From Schizophyllum amplum (Eukaryota; Basidiomycota; Agaricomycetes; Agaricales; Schizophyllaceae), in assembly GCA_007026445.1 (NCBI GenBank), contig VDMD01000086.1, positions 43,109 through 107,108 of the forward strand: a stretch of 64,000 bases of DNA. The letters are read 5' to 3'. The position numbers were made by a program, and so were the translations under genes. Position 1 is the stretch's first letter. Each line of letters starts with the position of its first letter. Positions 54,425 to 64,000 of the stretch are shown in pieces. Under the pieces are notes generated by a model. That model worked only from the letters and a program-made list of their open reading frames with translations. It did not search any database and was not told the DNA's origin.

Positions 54425-55002
54425 ATGCTCTTCTGCCCAACCTGTGCGAACTTGCTCGTCATCTCATCGGACACGGGATACAACAAATGGTCCTGCAATA
54501 CGTGTCCGTATGAGTTCCCGATAGCAAAGCAGGTACGTGCATCCCCTGAGCCATATCGCTTCGCCTGCCTTGCTTCCTCATGCTCAATACCGCTGACTTC
54601 CAGATGACCTCCCGAACGCGGATGAAGCGGAAGGAGGTCGACGACGTCTTTGGCGGTGACGAGCAGTGGAAGCACGCCCAATCGACAATGGGTAAGCGGC
54701 TCCGTCAAGCTCTGTTCCGTCCGTCACTCAATGATCTGCGTTCCCCCACAGCACAATGCGAAGTATGCAGTCACGAACGCGCGTATTTCTACCAGCTGCA
54801 AATTCGATCCGCAGACGAACCGATGACAACGTGTGAGCATCCGTTTCGTCGTGCTCTCATGATTCATCCGACTAACTCTCCCGAATTCGATCCTGCCACA
54901 CAGTCTACAGGTCCGTTCGATTCTATTCAACTTTCTGTTGCTGCGTGAAGACTGACTGGACACAGGTGTGCTGCGTGCGGCAATCGTTGGAGAGAAGGCT
55001 AG
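54425..55002 (+). CDS. RPC11: RNA polymerase III subunit C11 (RPC10/POLR3K), with 7-nt microexon
   Basis: Five exons: 54425-54532, 54604-54691, 54752-54832, 54904-54910 and 54966-55002; 106 residues, the usual size for this subunit. MLFCPTCANLLVI and CNTCPYEFPI form the N-terminal zinc ribbon. CEVCSHERAYFYQLQIRSAD, EPMTTFYRC and CGNRWREG form the TFIIS-like C-terminal ribbon with the acidic RSADE hairpin that stimulates RNA cleavage. The conserved FYRC is recovered only if the 7-nt exon TCTACAG (CAG before, GT after) is spliced in. C11 is needed for Pol III termination, reinitiation and transcript cleavage. Confidence 0.93.
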
Positions 55003-55240
55003 CGTGCGGAGGTCTGTCTCTTTCTCTCGACAATCGTACGTGCAGGCAGTCTTGCGCATCACAAGCGGTCCTGGGGCTCAGATCGTCCATGTATCCTCGA
55101 TTGCCCACTTCAGTTAAATAGGAAAGCAAAGCATATATAACCTACAACTACACTGGGGTACGCTCGCAAGCAGCAATCGTCCCACTCCCGCCAGCGCTCC
55201 TACACCTAAGACACGCCCCATCGAGCACTGAAAGACCACC

Positions 55241-57131
55241 TCAATCGTCCTTCTTGGGCGGATGCGTCTGCTGTGCTTGCGCGAAGCTCCCACCCTGCGG
55301 GTTCGGTGTCGGCGGGAAGACGTCGTACGACGGTTGCGGCGACAAGTGCTGTGGAGGTGGGCCGTACGGAGTGGTGCTCGCGTACTGCCCACCCGGAGAC
55401 GGAACGTACGGGCTCGCGCCCGCAGACGCAACGTACGGACTCGCGGGAGCATACGGGCTCGCAGGGTACTCGCCCGCCGCGCCGCTCAAATTGCTCGACT
55501 GCCGCCGCACGCCGCCCGGCGGGCCAAACGTGCTGCCGCCCGAGGGCGTCCGCGGTCCAAATGAGGGCGCAAATGGCGAGCTGACATAGGGCGACGCTGG
55601 TGTCCCGACATAGGGCGACGGGGGTGCGCCGCCAACGTACGGGGACGCAGGGTTGCTGCCGCCGTATGTGTCTGCGCCCTCGACGGCCCAGCCGGAGCCC
55701 TGCCGGACGACGCGGGAGCGGGCGCGGAGCTCGCTGCCGCCGAATTTGGCGCGGAGGCCGACTTTGGCGCCGCTGGCTTCTGCGGTGTCGAGGGCGGGGC
55801 CGCCGTCGTTACCGGTGACGACCTCGACTGCGCGAGTGGTGACACGTAGGGCGTAGGACACACAGACGAAGACGCCGCCCACGACGCCAACGATGCGAAT
55901 GATGAGCTGTACAAGCGACGTGGTGCGCTGGTGGATCGTGATGCCGAGGGGGTCGAGATCGAATTTGAAGAATATACCGGGTGTGGCCGTGTTGTGCTCG
56001 AACTGCTTTTTGTAGTGAGTGACGCTGTATTGGTTCGTGCTGAGTGGTGTGGAGCGGGGGGCAATGTAGGTGGTGGGGACGACGTGGAGATAGTACTGGT
56101 AGGCCATGAACGCTGAGGTGATATGAGCATGCGAAGGAACGGTGGAAGGACGTGACTACGTACGATCCTTCGCCACCTCGAACGTGTAGTCGAGGGGTTG
56201 AACGATGTCGGGGAAGTGGGGGCCGAAGGAGAATTCGGAGATGACGTGCGTGAGGTTCATGACTGCGATTCGTGAGTCCGACGCAGAGGGAAAGGAGGGC
56301 CGCACGCACGCTTGTGATCAGCGTGTTCTCTGCTTGCATATCCATGTCCGGCGGTGGTGATGTGGAGGTTCGCTACGTGTGGTATCAGGCTCGGCTCGTG
56401 AACGCCGCGCAACGGGACGCACCTGTAACCTTCTTGACCTCGAGCGAGCCCCAGATGCGGCATGCGCTTCCGTGAGCCTCGTAGTTGTAGGTAGGAGGGA
56501 ACAAGTCCTTCCCCTTGCCGCCGAAGATCCCGGAGAACAGTCCGCGAGACTTGCGGCCTTGCGAGACAGCCTGACGTGCGGAGAGGGCCTTCGAGTGCTC
56601 CCTTCGGAGTGTTCAGTGGTGGAGATGCACCGTAGTCTGGTGTACGCACTTGAGCTTCGTCGCCTGTCCGACGTCGAACTTGGTCTGGGGGGATATGAAC
56701 AGATGATCGGGGGCTAGACGCGTGCTTCGCTTACCCCGTCCCGGCGCAGACCATGGTTGCTGAGGAAGAGCCGATCCCCCACTGCATCGCGCAGATCAAC
56801 ACTGAGGACTAGAAATAATTTTCAGTCAGGTATCGCATGTGGGGGGAAGCTAGACACGCACATCTGCAGGGCATGTTCACGACCAGGTCGACGTTGACGT
56901 TCATGAAGTCCGACGCGGCCCTGTCTACGCTAAATTCGTAGTCTGGCCAGCCCCAGATGTACTCCGAGATATCGTTGAGGACCAGCACGAAGCACAGAAG
57001 GCCGACGAAGAGCGTCAGGAATCCCCGGGATTCCGACCGCGTCTTGTAGGTGCCGGGAAGCTTGGGGAAGGCGTCCAGCTTGGCTAGGCCAGGCGGGAGC
57101 GTCTCCTCCAGCTTGTCAATAATGGCCGCCA

Positions 57132-57132
<1 letters not shown>
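55241..57132 (-). CDS. ERV41: COPII vesicle cargo-receptor subunit ERV41 (ERGIC2 family) with repetitive tail
   Basis: Seven exons (57132-56862, 56808-56735, 56684-56650, 56601-56423, 56372-56310, 56262-56164 and 56112-55241), 530 residues, phases consistent. LDAFPKLPGTYKTRSESRG then FLTLFVGLLCFVLVL is the family N-terminus and first membrane span. MPCRFLSVDLRDAVGDRL, AHGSACRIWGSLEVKKVTAN, HVISEFSFGPHFP and MAYQYYLHVVPTTY are luminal-domain blocks. LVQLIIRIVGVVGGVFVCV is the second span. It shuttles between ER and Golgi with Erv46. The C-terminal ~150 residues are unusual: repeated A/P-SPYV units and a final HPPKKDD. A K-K near the end could serve as an ER-retrieval signal (inference). Confidence 0.92.

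Positions 57133-57163
<31 letters not shown>
57131..57163. repeat. (TCG)n microsatellite at the ERV41 start
   Basis: About ten TCG/CGT units abutting the ERV41 ATG on its 5' side. Confidence 0.85.
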
Positions 57164-57169
<6 letters not shown>

Positions 57170-57409
57170 CCCACCGTCGCTGGAGACAATAGAATGAGCA
57201 GCCAAGGTGCAAGGATATTGTGAGTGCGGCGGGGCGCGACACGTCGACAGGGGTACACGTGATACGTCACCCAAATATCGGTCACGCGTCCCGCTGAACG
57301 CGTGTAGCCTTTTTCTTCGGGCGACTCGCGCAAGGCCTGCCCGGGATTTCTCCTCAGGACTGTTGATTTCTCCGAGGAAGTCAGTCGTTGGATCACACTG
57401 GAAACAGTC

Positions 57410-58314
57410 ATGTCAGAGAATGGGGGCGACGATGCGCCTCTACCAGCGCCGATTACGAGCAGGAACCGGGAGCCGCGCTCACGCGCCGCTTCACTTGTCC
57501 GTGCAGCACGTTCGGCGACAAGTTCACGGTCCCGCTCCAGAGCATCCTCCCTGACGTCCATCGATCTTACCGACGATACCTCATCCGCTGTCTCTGCGAA
57601 TTCTAGCAAGAAGAGGAAGCGGCAACCAACCACTCGCACGGGACGCCCCAAACGGTCCAGGAGAATTACCGCAGAGACACCCGATGCGGACATTGCCTTC
57701 GCAGCGGAGGGAGTCTCTGACATTGCGGGGCCGTCTGGTCGCTCTGCAGAAGGATCTTCGAGCAACGCCATATTCGACCTGTCCTTCGGGCCCGAGGACG
57801 ATGAAGTACACCCACTGCCAGCGCAGCCGGATAGCTACGAAGAAGTAGAGACGCTTCCGGACATAGGCCTTGGAACGCCTCCTCCAGCTGCTTCGTCTAA
57901 CAAAGGGAAGGGGAAGCAACGCGCTATCGCGACACCCAAGCCCAGCGAGACCGATGCACCCGGTGCAGCGACAGTAGACGCGCCGCCGCCGCCACCCAAG
58001 GCGCAGGCATCCCTCGCCGAGTACACTTGTCCTATCTGCTTCTTTGCGCCGACGAATGCGACACTTACGCCCTGCGGACATATCTGCTGCGGTAGCTGTC
58101 TCTTCACTGCTGTCAAGACGGCGATGATACGTTCTGCGCATACGCCGGAAGGCCTCGAGGCACGGTGAGAGATGAACGCCTTGTCCGCTGATATTTTGGC
58201 TGAATCAGCTCTCCCAGGTGCCCCGTCTGCCGTGCCGTCATTCCAGGCTGGGACGGCTACGGCGGAGGAGTCATCGGTTTGAAGTTGCGGTCGAAAGTCA
58301 CCATCGATGTATAG
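57410..58314 (+). CDS. RING-finger protein, possible SUMO-targeted ubiquitin ligase
   Basis: Two exons (57410-58164 and 58218-58314), 283 residues, phases consistent. The N-terminal two-thirds is basic and disordered (KKRKRQPTTRTGRPKRSRR). SIDLTDDTSS near residue 49 resembles a SUMO-interacting motif. The RING finger lies at about residues 205-262: CPICFFAPTNATLTPCGHIC then CGSCL, closing with CPVCRAVIPGW after the intron, a C3HC4 pattern. Disordered basic N-terminus, SIM-like motif and C-terminal RING resemble Slx8/Rfp-type ligases, but the motif is short and only one clear SIM is seen. Divergent from ERV41. Confidence 0.85.
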
Positions 58315-58423
58315 GGCGTGTCCGACGAAGAAAGTTCTGACACTCGAAAAATCCTCCGACAGTGAAATTAACTCGATAAGTACAGTACACTAACGCTACG
58401 CCATAATTATGAAGCTTAGAGGC

Positions 58424-60030
58424 CTAGTCTTGGAACTTAGCAAGCCTTGCCTCCAGTATCCTGTCCCACACCGCCTTCGACTTCGTTTGCACCGACACGA
58501 GAGTCTCAGGAGGGAACACGCTCGCAAGGAACGCACCCGCTCTCTCCACTGCCCCATCCTCCGCCTCCGTTTCCAGCACATAGAGCGACACGCGTCGATC
58601 CAACATCTGTTCCTCCTCGGCGACCTCCAACGGTGCCGGCACCTCCGTCATATCCAGCGCTGTAAAGGTCACCAGCTCCAGCCGCGGACACCTCCGCGCG
58701 AGCGGGGCCAGCGCCTGGAGTGTTCCGCAGTGCATGCCGGTTTGGGGTTGAGCCTGACCTTCAAGTTCAAGTGTTATGACCGGTGGCGTCACAAAGTATA
58801 TCTCGACCAGCTTGGGCCACGCTTCCGTCATCAGGTCGACCGCACCGTCGACGTCCGCGTCCTCGTGAAGGATCCCGATCGCCGCCGTCTCGATGTTGGG
58901 AAAGACGAGCAGGTCCGCGAACAGCTCGCTCGCGGGGAGCGTGTCGACCACACCCGTCGTGACGCTCAGCCTCGTGAGGTAGTCCGGGTCGCACGTCGCG
59001 CGAACGGCGGCGTAGAAGTCGAGGGCAGCCGCCTGGTCGTCATTCTCGTTGCTCCAGCCCATGACAGAGAGCTCGTCGAGGCGGAGCATCTCCGTGGAGA
59101 GCTTGCGGAGGAGGAGCGCGGCGCTGTGCAGGTCGTCCGGGGCGCCGATGCGGAACGTGCGCAGGGCGCGGAACCCGGGGGCGGGGGCGGCCTTGCTCGC
59201 GGTCATGGGCTCCTCGCCGACGCCCGCGAGCGAGAGCGACTCGAGGGACTCGAGCTCGCGGAGGACGGGGAGGATTGCCAGCTCGGGGTCCACCTCGAGG
59301 GTGAGGATGCGCACCCGCGACAGCGGGAAGAGCGTGCCGAGGCAATGCCGCTGTTCAAGGTCGCATATGTGGATCACGGAGGCGACGGGTTCGTGCCGGA
59401 TTTTGTCGGCGCGGGCGAGGAACTCGGGTCGAATCGACAGGCGCGGAAGAAGTGGTCGAGGTGGTCGCCCCCGTAGAGGCTGTGCAGGTTCGGGAGCAGG
59501 GGCCCGCTGGAGGCAGCCTTGAGGAGGCTATGGTCGATGGAGACGTACCCGGCGTCGTCTGGCAACGTGCTGTCGTCCAGATCCTTGATACGGGACGCGT
59601 AGACCTGCAAACCTCTTCCACTCCGCGTCCGACAAGGCGTAGTCAATCTTGAACGTCTTCGTATTGCCGTCATACACCTGCTTGCTGCCGTCGACGGTGA
59701 GGAGCTGGATCGGAGTAAGCTCGACTGTGCCACAAAACGACCGAGGCGAACTCACCTTGAAATCCAGTTGAGTAGCTGGTATGCCCGCGACCCTGATCGA
59801 TACATGGTCCCGGAGTACGACGCGTGATAGAACGCGAAACAGCGGGACAAGATTGCTCTGGCTCTCCCAAAGCACGTCTAGGGCGATAGCGCCGAGGAAG
59901 CGAGAGGCGACGGTGAGTGGCACAAGCGCGCGGTTGCCCGCGGTTCTTGCAACTGCTGCATGATCGGGAGCATGAGCTCGGGGATCGAGGCTACGTGGGC
60001 GCCTGCGGTGTATTTCGTACATTCCGGACG
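58424..60030 (-). pseudogene. F-box-like/LRR protein, family copy 3, at least three frameshifts
   Basis: Homologous along its length to copies 1 and 2: PELMLPIMQQLQ, then GNRALVPLTVASRFLGAI and ALDVLWESQSNLVPLF, one intron (GT at about 59757, AG before LLTVDGSK at about 59716), then YASRIKDLDDS, LLPNLHSLYGGDHLDHFF, VIHICDLEQRHCLGTLFP and CPRLELVTFTALDMTEVP, ending LEARLAKFQD at 58424. Frame slips are needed near 59935 (between QLQEPR and GNRAL), near 59616 (AGGTTTGCAGG, one T too many) and near 59442 (before LSIRPEFLARAD). Each restores good family sequence on both sides. Either a decaying paralogue or repeated base errors. The true start codon could not be fixed. Confidence 0.65.
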
Positions 60031-60456
60031 TGGCCGGGGGCTGAATATGCTGTTGGTGCACGGCGCTTATGGGTGTTGGCAACGTGCTCGGCGCGCAAAC
60101 GGTCCGACAGCACTTTCTCTCTCGGTTTCGTCATGTTCGCCTGAGGTGTGCTAGGGATACAGGTGCCGATGAGGGTAGGAGAGTGGGACGTCTGCATGGT
60201 GACACCCGGCGCTTTATATATGGTCGGAAGGTCATAAAAGGTCATGCCCAAATTGGAAGACAAAAGACCGATTGTGGACACAGCTCCGGTAGTCCCGGTG
60301 CTGCACCCATTGTGTGTGACTCGGGCAGTGCAGGAACGTTTGGGCCCTAGTGCATCGATCAGTGGATATTGATGTGCTCAGTGCTGATTCAGTGCACGGA
60401 CGCCGGTCGGAACAATGAGAGGAGGACAATGAGCGGCGTCCAAAACTTTCATTTTA
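60031..60456. other. Upstream region of F-box-like/LRR copy 3
   Basis: A minus-strand TATATAAAG at 60212-60220 is the likely promoter of copy 3. Nothing else recognised. Confidence 0.4.
60212..60220 (-). promoter_or_regulatory. TATA box of F-box-like/LRR copy 3
   Basis: TATATAAAG on the minus strand, in the same GC-rich setting as the boxes of its paralogues. Confidence 0.5.
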
Positions 60457-62023
60457 TCACTGTGTGTCTAAATCAGAGTACATGTATTCTACTACGGTAT
60501 TCAACAGCCCATTCTGATCTGCATGCTCCGACTCGATCATCTGCAGAGTGCGACCAGGGAATATACTCGCCAGGTATCTGGCGAGAGCGACCAGATAATC
60601 GTTCGTCTTGGTCTTGAGCTGACTCTTGGCGACACAGAGAGCCATGCTACGCTCGTGTATGAGCTCGTTCTTGGCGGTCGGGACGGGCTCCGGAACGCTC
60701 GTGAAGTCCACCTCCAAGTTCAGCAGGCGTAGTCGCGGGCATCGGCGCGCCAGACAAGCCAGGCTTTCGAGCGAGTTCACCCGCATTCGTCGCCCCCGCC
60801 ATAGTTCGTGCGCCAAGGCAGGGCGACTGACGAATTGCAGAGTCTCAATGCGAGGCCAGGCTCTGGTGAAGGCGTCCAGCGCACCGTCGACGTCGGCATC
60901 CGTGTGCATGAAGCAGATGTCGGAGTATGTGATGTTGGGGAACGAGAGCAGGTCCGCGAAGAGCTCGCTCGCTGATATCAATGTCGGGGACAGGCAGTGA
61001 GTCGTAAATGAGAGGTGCGTGAGCGTGGTCCGGTTGCAGGCGTGCCGAATGCTGGAGTACAGCGCGAGTGCGTCGCTGGGCACGTCGCTTTCGTGGCTGC
61101 AGCCAGCGACGACGATCTCTTGCAGCTTCAAGCGAGCGGTCGACAAGCTGTTGACACCCTTGCTGCTAATTCGAGGCCACTAGGCTCCTTGATACAGAGC
61201 CTTGTCAGCGCATGGAAGGCAGGCTCTTGCGCTTCGCTGAACACGGAATAGTTGTCGTCGTCCACTTTGCGAAAGTGGATTTCGCGGAGAGCCGATTGAG
61301 CACCGATCATCGGGAGTTCTACGAGCTCAGAACTGGGCTGGAGGGCAAGAAGTTGCCAGACGGTCGAGCCGGCAAAGGTTGCCACACCAGTTGCCGGGAT
61401 AAGTGGTGAATACAGAGATGTAGGGGAGGATCTTGCCGTCGGCGCCGGACTTTTTGCACATGCGAAGGTGGACCCTCCAGAGGAAGGTCGCCATGCGGGG
61501 GCCCCAATTCCAGCGAGTGTACGTTGGGAGTAGAGTGCCATGCTGGGAGAGCGGCGTCCAAGACAGGCCAATCAACAACAATATTGAACGCTTCCCCATC
61601 CTCGAAGCGCAAGGGATCCTGTACGATTTTGATGCGTCGGGCATAAAGCTGCAGCCTGTCCCATTCGTCGCAAGAGAGCGCCGACAGTCCATCTCCCTCG
61701 ATATATAATAGCTGCTCGTAGTCAGAAATGGTTTTTGAAATGCAGAGACGACTCACCATGCGGCGCTCGAGTCTCGCGCTCATGTCCCTGCTATGCCGGA
61801 ACTTGGAGCGATGAACGCGTCTGCGACGAATACGTGGCAAAGTTTGAAAAAGAGGCGCGAGACTCGTCTGCTTCTCCCATAGAACGTCTAATGCCACAGA
61901 GCCCACGAAGCGATCGATTGTCGTACAAGCCAGCAAATCGTGATTCCCGGCGTCGAGCTGTACTTCCTTGAAGATGCGATAGAGGAGCTCGTAGACAGTT
62001 GTGAGACGACTTGAGGCGGACAT
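60457..62023 (-). pseudogene. F-box-like/LRR protein, family copy 4, at least three frameshifts
   Basis: Starts MSASSRLTTVYELLYRIF at ATG 62023; exon 1 is 62023-61757 (VALDVLWEKQTSLAPLF inside) and exon 2 begins at 61711 with LLYIEGDGLSALSCDEWDRL. LRR-type blocks follow: TPNVHSLELGP, CGNLCRLDRL, ALREIHFRKVDDDN, HALTRLCIKEPSGL, LSTARLKLQEIVVAG and CLARRCPRLRLLNLEV, ending EYMYSDLDTQ at 60457. Frame slips occur near 61497 (GGGGCCCCC run), near 61355 (GG) and near 61148 (GTGTCAACAGC lacks one base). The paralogous intron position is conserved. Same ambiguity as copy 3 between decay and base error. Confidence 0.7.
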
Positions 62024-62068
62024 GGCGGAGAGCTGAGGAAAGGCACCTCGCTGACGACGAATCACGGT

Positions 62069-62075
62069 ACTTATA
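62069..62075 (-). promoter_or_regulatory. TATA-like box of F-box-like/LRR copy 4
   Basis: TATAAGT on the minus strand about 50 bases before the ATG at 62023. Confidence 0.4.
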
Positions 62076-64000
62076 TGCGCGAAGTTGTGACCCTGGCGTG
62101 ATATGTACGGTGTGATGTTCGGCGATGCATGGTCCTAACGTCATGAACAATGAAAAGCGCGTTCAATGCATGGTCATAGAACTCGGTCGCTGGGTTTTTG
62201 GCAGTGATGAGGCGCTTCGCGGAAACCTGCGCACATGGTTAAACACGGGCGACTACTATACTGTGCCCGAGTGCAGCGATTCTTCAGTGTAAGGATAAAC
62301 GTAGCAGTGAGAAGCTCACCCGACTTGAAGTTCTGAACTGTCTTCGTCCGCGCGCTGTTCCCACTGCCAGGACCGCTGGAGGAGGAGTATAGAGGCTGTT
62401 TGGTCTCTCCTAAAACGTTCTGCGTTCATTTTTTGCGATGCACCTTCGAGCGCAAAACAGAACCGCAGCCTTCGAGAACTCGAACTCAATTATGAGATCG
62501 CGTCGCTGAGGATATTGTAAAAATTCATCTCCGTGTTTTGAGGTATCAGAGCATCATGAGAGCCCGAGTTGAAGCTAGACCAAGGAGCAGGGAAAGCGGG
62601 CAACTTCAAGATCAGATTCATGGGACCGCGGTGAGAGGAAGTCCGAAGAGCCTGAGAATTTCCGCAAACGGTCCGACTTCGAGATCAAAGCGGGCACCCC
62701 ATTGTTCTTTCCTTTCACCATCACGGCAACCGACGTGCCTCGCTCTCCTCCTTTCGGTCTTCCCGCTTTTTATCGTGACAGAATTGAACTTCCTTCAAAA
62801 CGCTCTTGACATCACGAACTCGAACGGGCAGCGCACGACTGGGCCCGAAGCGCTGCCATGATCTCGTCTCTTGCAAAAGCCAACATTCAGAGGATGGTCG
62901 GCCGGACCTTGAGTGATGTCCGTGGGCCTCTCTGTATGCGCGGCAGGACCTGAGAGGGCACTGTGCGGGTCTGCATCCCACGAGGAGGCGGGAAATTGGA
63001 CTGCTGGACCGTATCTGGCCCTTCGTCGCGATCGACTTTCTGCGACGGCTTTTCGATCGGAACGCAACCTCACGGACAAGCGATGAATGGGTTCCGGTGC
63101 GTACACGACGACTTTGATGCTGGCCAGGGTCTGACCGTCACTGTGTTGACAGTACGCACTCCGCGTAGAGGACCTACGACGCGACATCCAGGAAGATCTA
63201 CTCTCACCTTGGCGACATTCATCTCGCTGGTGCCCGCAATCAATAATACCCACCCCCTCCCCCCAAAGACATCTCTTCCTGACCGTTCGCCTTGTTGGAC
63301 GGCTCGTCATCCCTACTACGCTACCGCAATAAATCAGGTTCTGTCTTACCCAGCGTCTGCCTTTTTCGCTGCTGTACACGCTGCTGCGCATATGCTATGC
63401 GGTATCGATGACAAAATCATTACTGTCGAGGTCGTCTTCGCGTATATTCGCCATGTAAGTATGTACGCAGCGCGAGCTCTGATACAATTATCTTTTGCTC
63501 TCCGTCCTCCCCATCTGCCTCATCATCTTGAAAAGAGAACTCAAGTCCATCTCTGATGCTCATCTAAGTCATACGAAGTACCCATGTCGTGCGCCTCTGC
63601 TCTTTCAATTTGTTCGAGGGCGACGACGGTAGCAATTCAGGTGAGTTTGATGATCTTTTGGCAATGGTGAAAACTGAATTTACCTCCAGGACCTGTGCAG
63701 GACGGCCTCTCCCTTGGCCGACCCCTTCGCGTCTGTCTTCGAACCCCAGTCTCGGCGCTAAAGCGACGAACCTACATAGGAGCTCGCACTGCAGCTATTC
63801 GGCAATGGTTCGCAGACCGGCGCTATGCCGATGGTGACTGGCCAGAGGTACTCACAAAGGTGCATGCGCGCGGGGACTGCGTTTCTGATTCAGGCGGAAG
63901 GCCGATGCAAATTGTGATACTGGTATGATGCTCGGCGTCCGCGAGAACGTTTCCAAACATGTAGGTTTACGATTGGGGCGAATGCAAGCGCCTGAATGGT
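62076..64000. other. Right-edge region, no gene established
   Basis: Coding-like fragments on the plus strand near 63380-63450 (MLCGIDDKIITVEVVFAY) and, after a plausible intron (GT 63641, AG about 63690), 63691-63925 (RRTYIGARTAAIRQWFADRR) hint at a multi-exon gene running off the window. I could not fix a start, frame path or family. Confidence 0.3.

Noticed and set aside
58409..59476. Long plus-strand frame opposite F-box-like copy 3
   Set aside because: Arg/His-rich shadow of a conserved minus-strand coding region with paralogues.

Overview
The window looks like nuclear DNA of a basidiomycete mushroom, most likely an Agaricomycete and perhaps a polypore. The genes are GC-rich and split by many short introns (mostly 45-60 bases) with GTRNGY donors. 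The content also fits: four tandem phi-like glutathione S-transferases, a DUF6535 protein, an expanded F-box-like/LRR family, a MYND-finger protein, and a short CaaX-box pheromone precursor. I rebuilt exon structures by hand from splice signals and reading-frame continuity. No species name is claimed.  Layout. The left edge (1-449) holds the 5' end of a minus-strand cytochrome b5/acyl-CoA dehydrogenase fusion. From 738 to 9491 lies a tandem array of four minus-strand GST genes with the same four-exon structure. It is interrupted by a 382-bp inverted-repeat element (1772-2153) and by a 1.6-kb TIR element (5146-6765) sitting in a decayed gene. Then come an FHA/G-patch protein (10030-11235), a nine-exon membrane-anchored protein of unknown function (11469-14763), an ataxin-2/Pbp1 orthologue (16422-19351) flanked by an inverted pair of about 170-bp repeats, and a short-chain dehydrogenase (20016-21209). 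A DUF6535 gene (21740-24659) and the first F-box-like/LRR family member (25398-27219) follow.  The centre is a housekeeping block. BUB1 kinase (27493-31632, minus) and PRP38 splicing factor (31799-32826, plus) share a 166-bp intergenic promoter. After them are a Pro/Ser-rich putative regulator (33183-36108), a second F-box-like/LRR member (36671-38781), a Ser-rich unknown (39438-40940), the pheromone precursor (41786-42001) with a TATA box and three upstream CTTATTGTC motifs, SDH3 (42582-43319) and GGPP synthase (43429-44967). A TA-flanked MITE (45178-45519) and a Pho80/PCL-type cyclin (46020-46999) close this block.  The right part has an unknown conserved protein (48304-49300), a degenerate F-box/LRR relic (49680-50480), a gene-poor stretch with a short telomere-like repeat, a MYND-finger protein (52325-54283) divergent from the RNA polymerase III subunit C11 (54425-55002, with a 7-nt microexon), ERV41 (55241-57132), a RING E3 (57410-58314), and two more F-box-like/LRR copies with several frameshifts (58424-60030 and 60457-62023).  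A recurring feature is single-base indels that break otherwise well-conserved genes (GST copy 2, ataxin-2, GGPP synthase, F-box-like copies 3 and 4), several of them at short homopolymers. Base-level assembly error is at least as likely as gene decay, so these loci are annotated as genes with the break stated.
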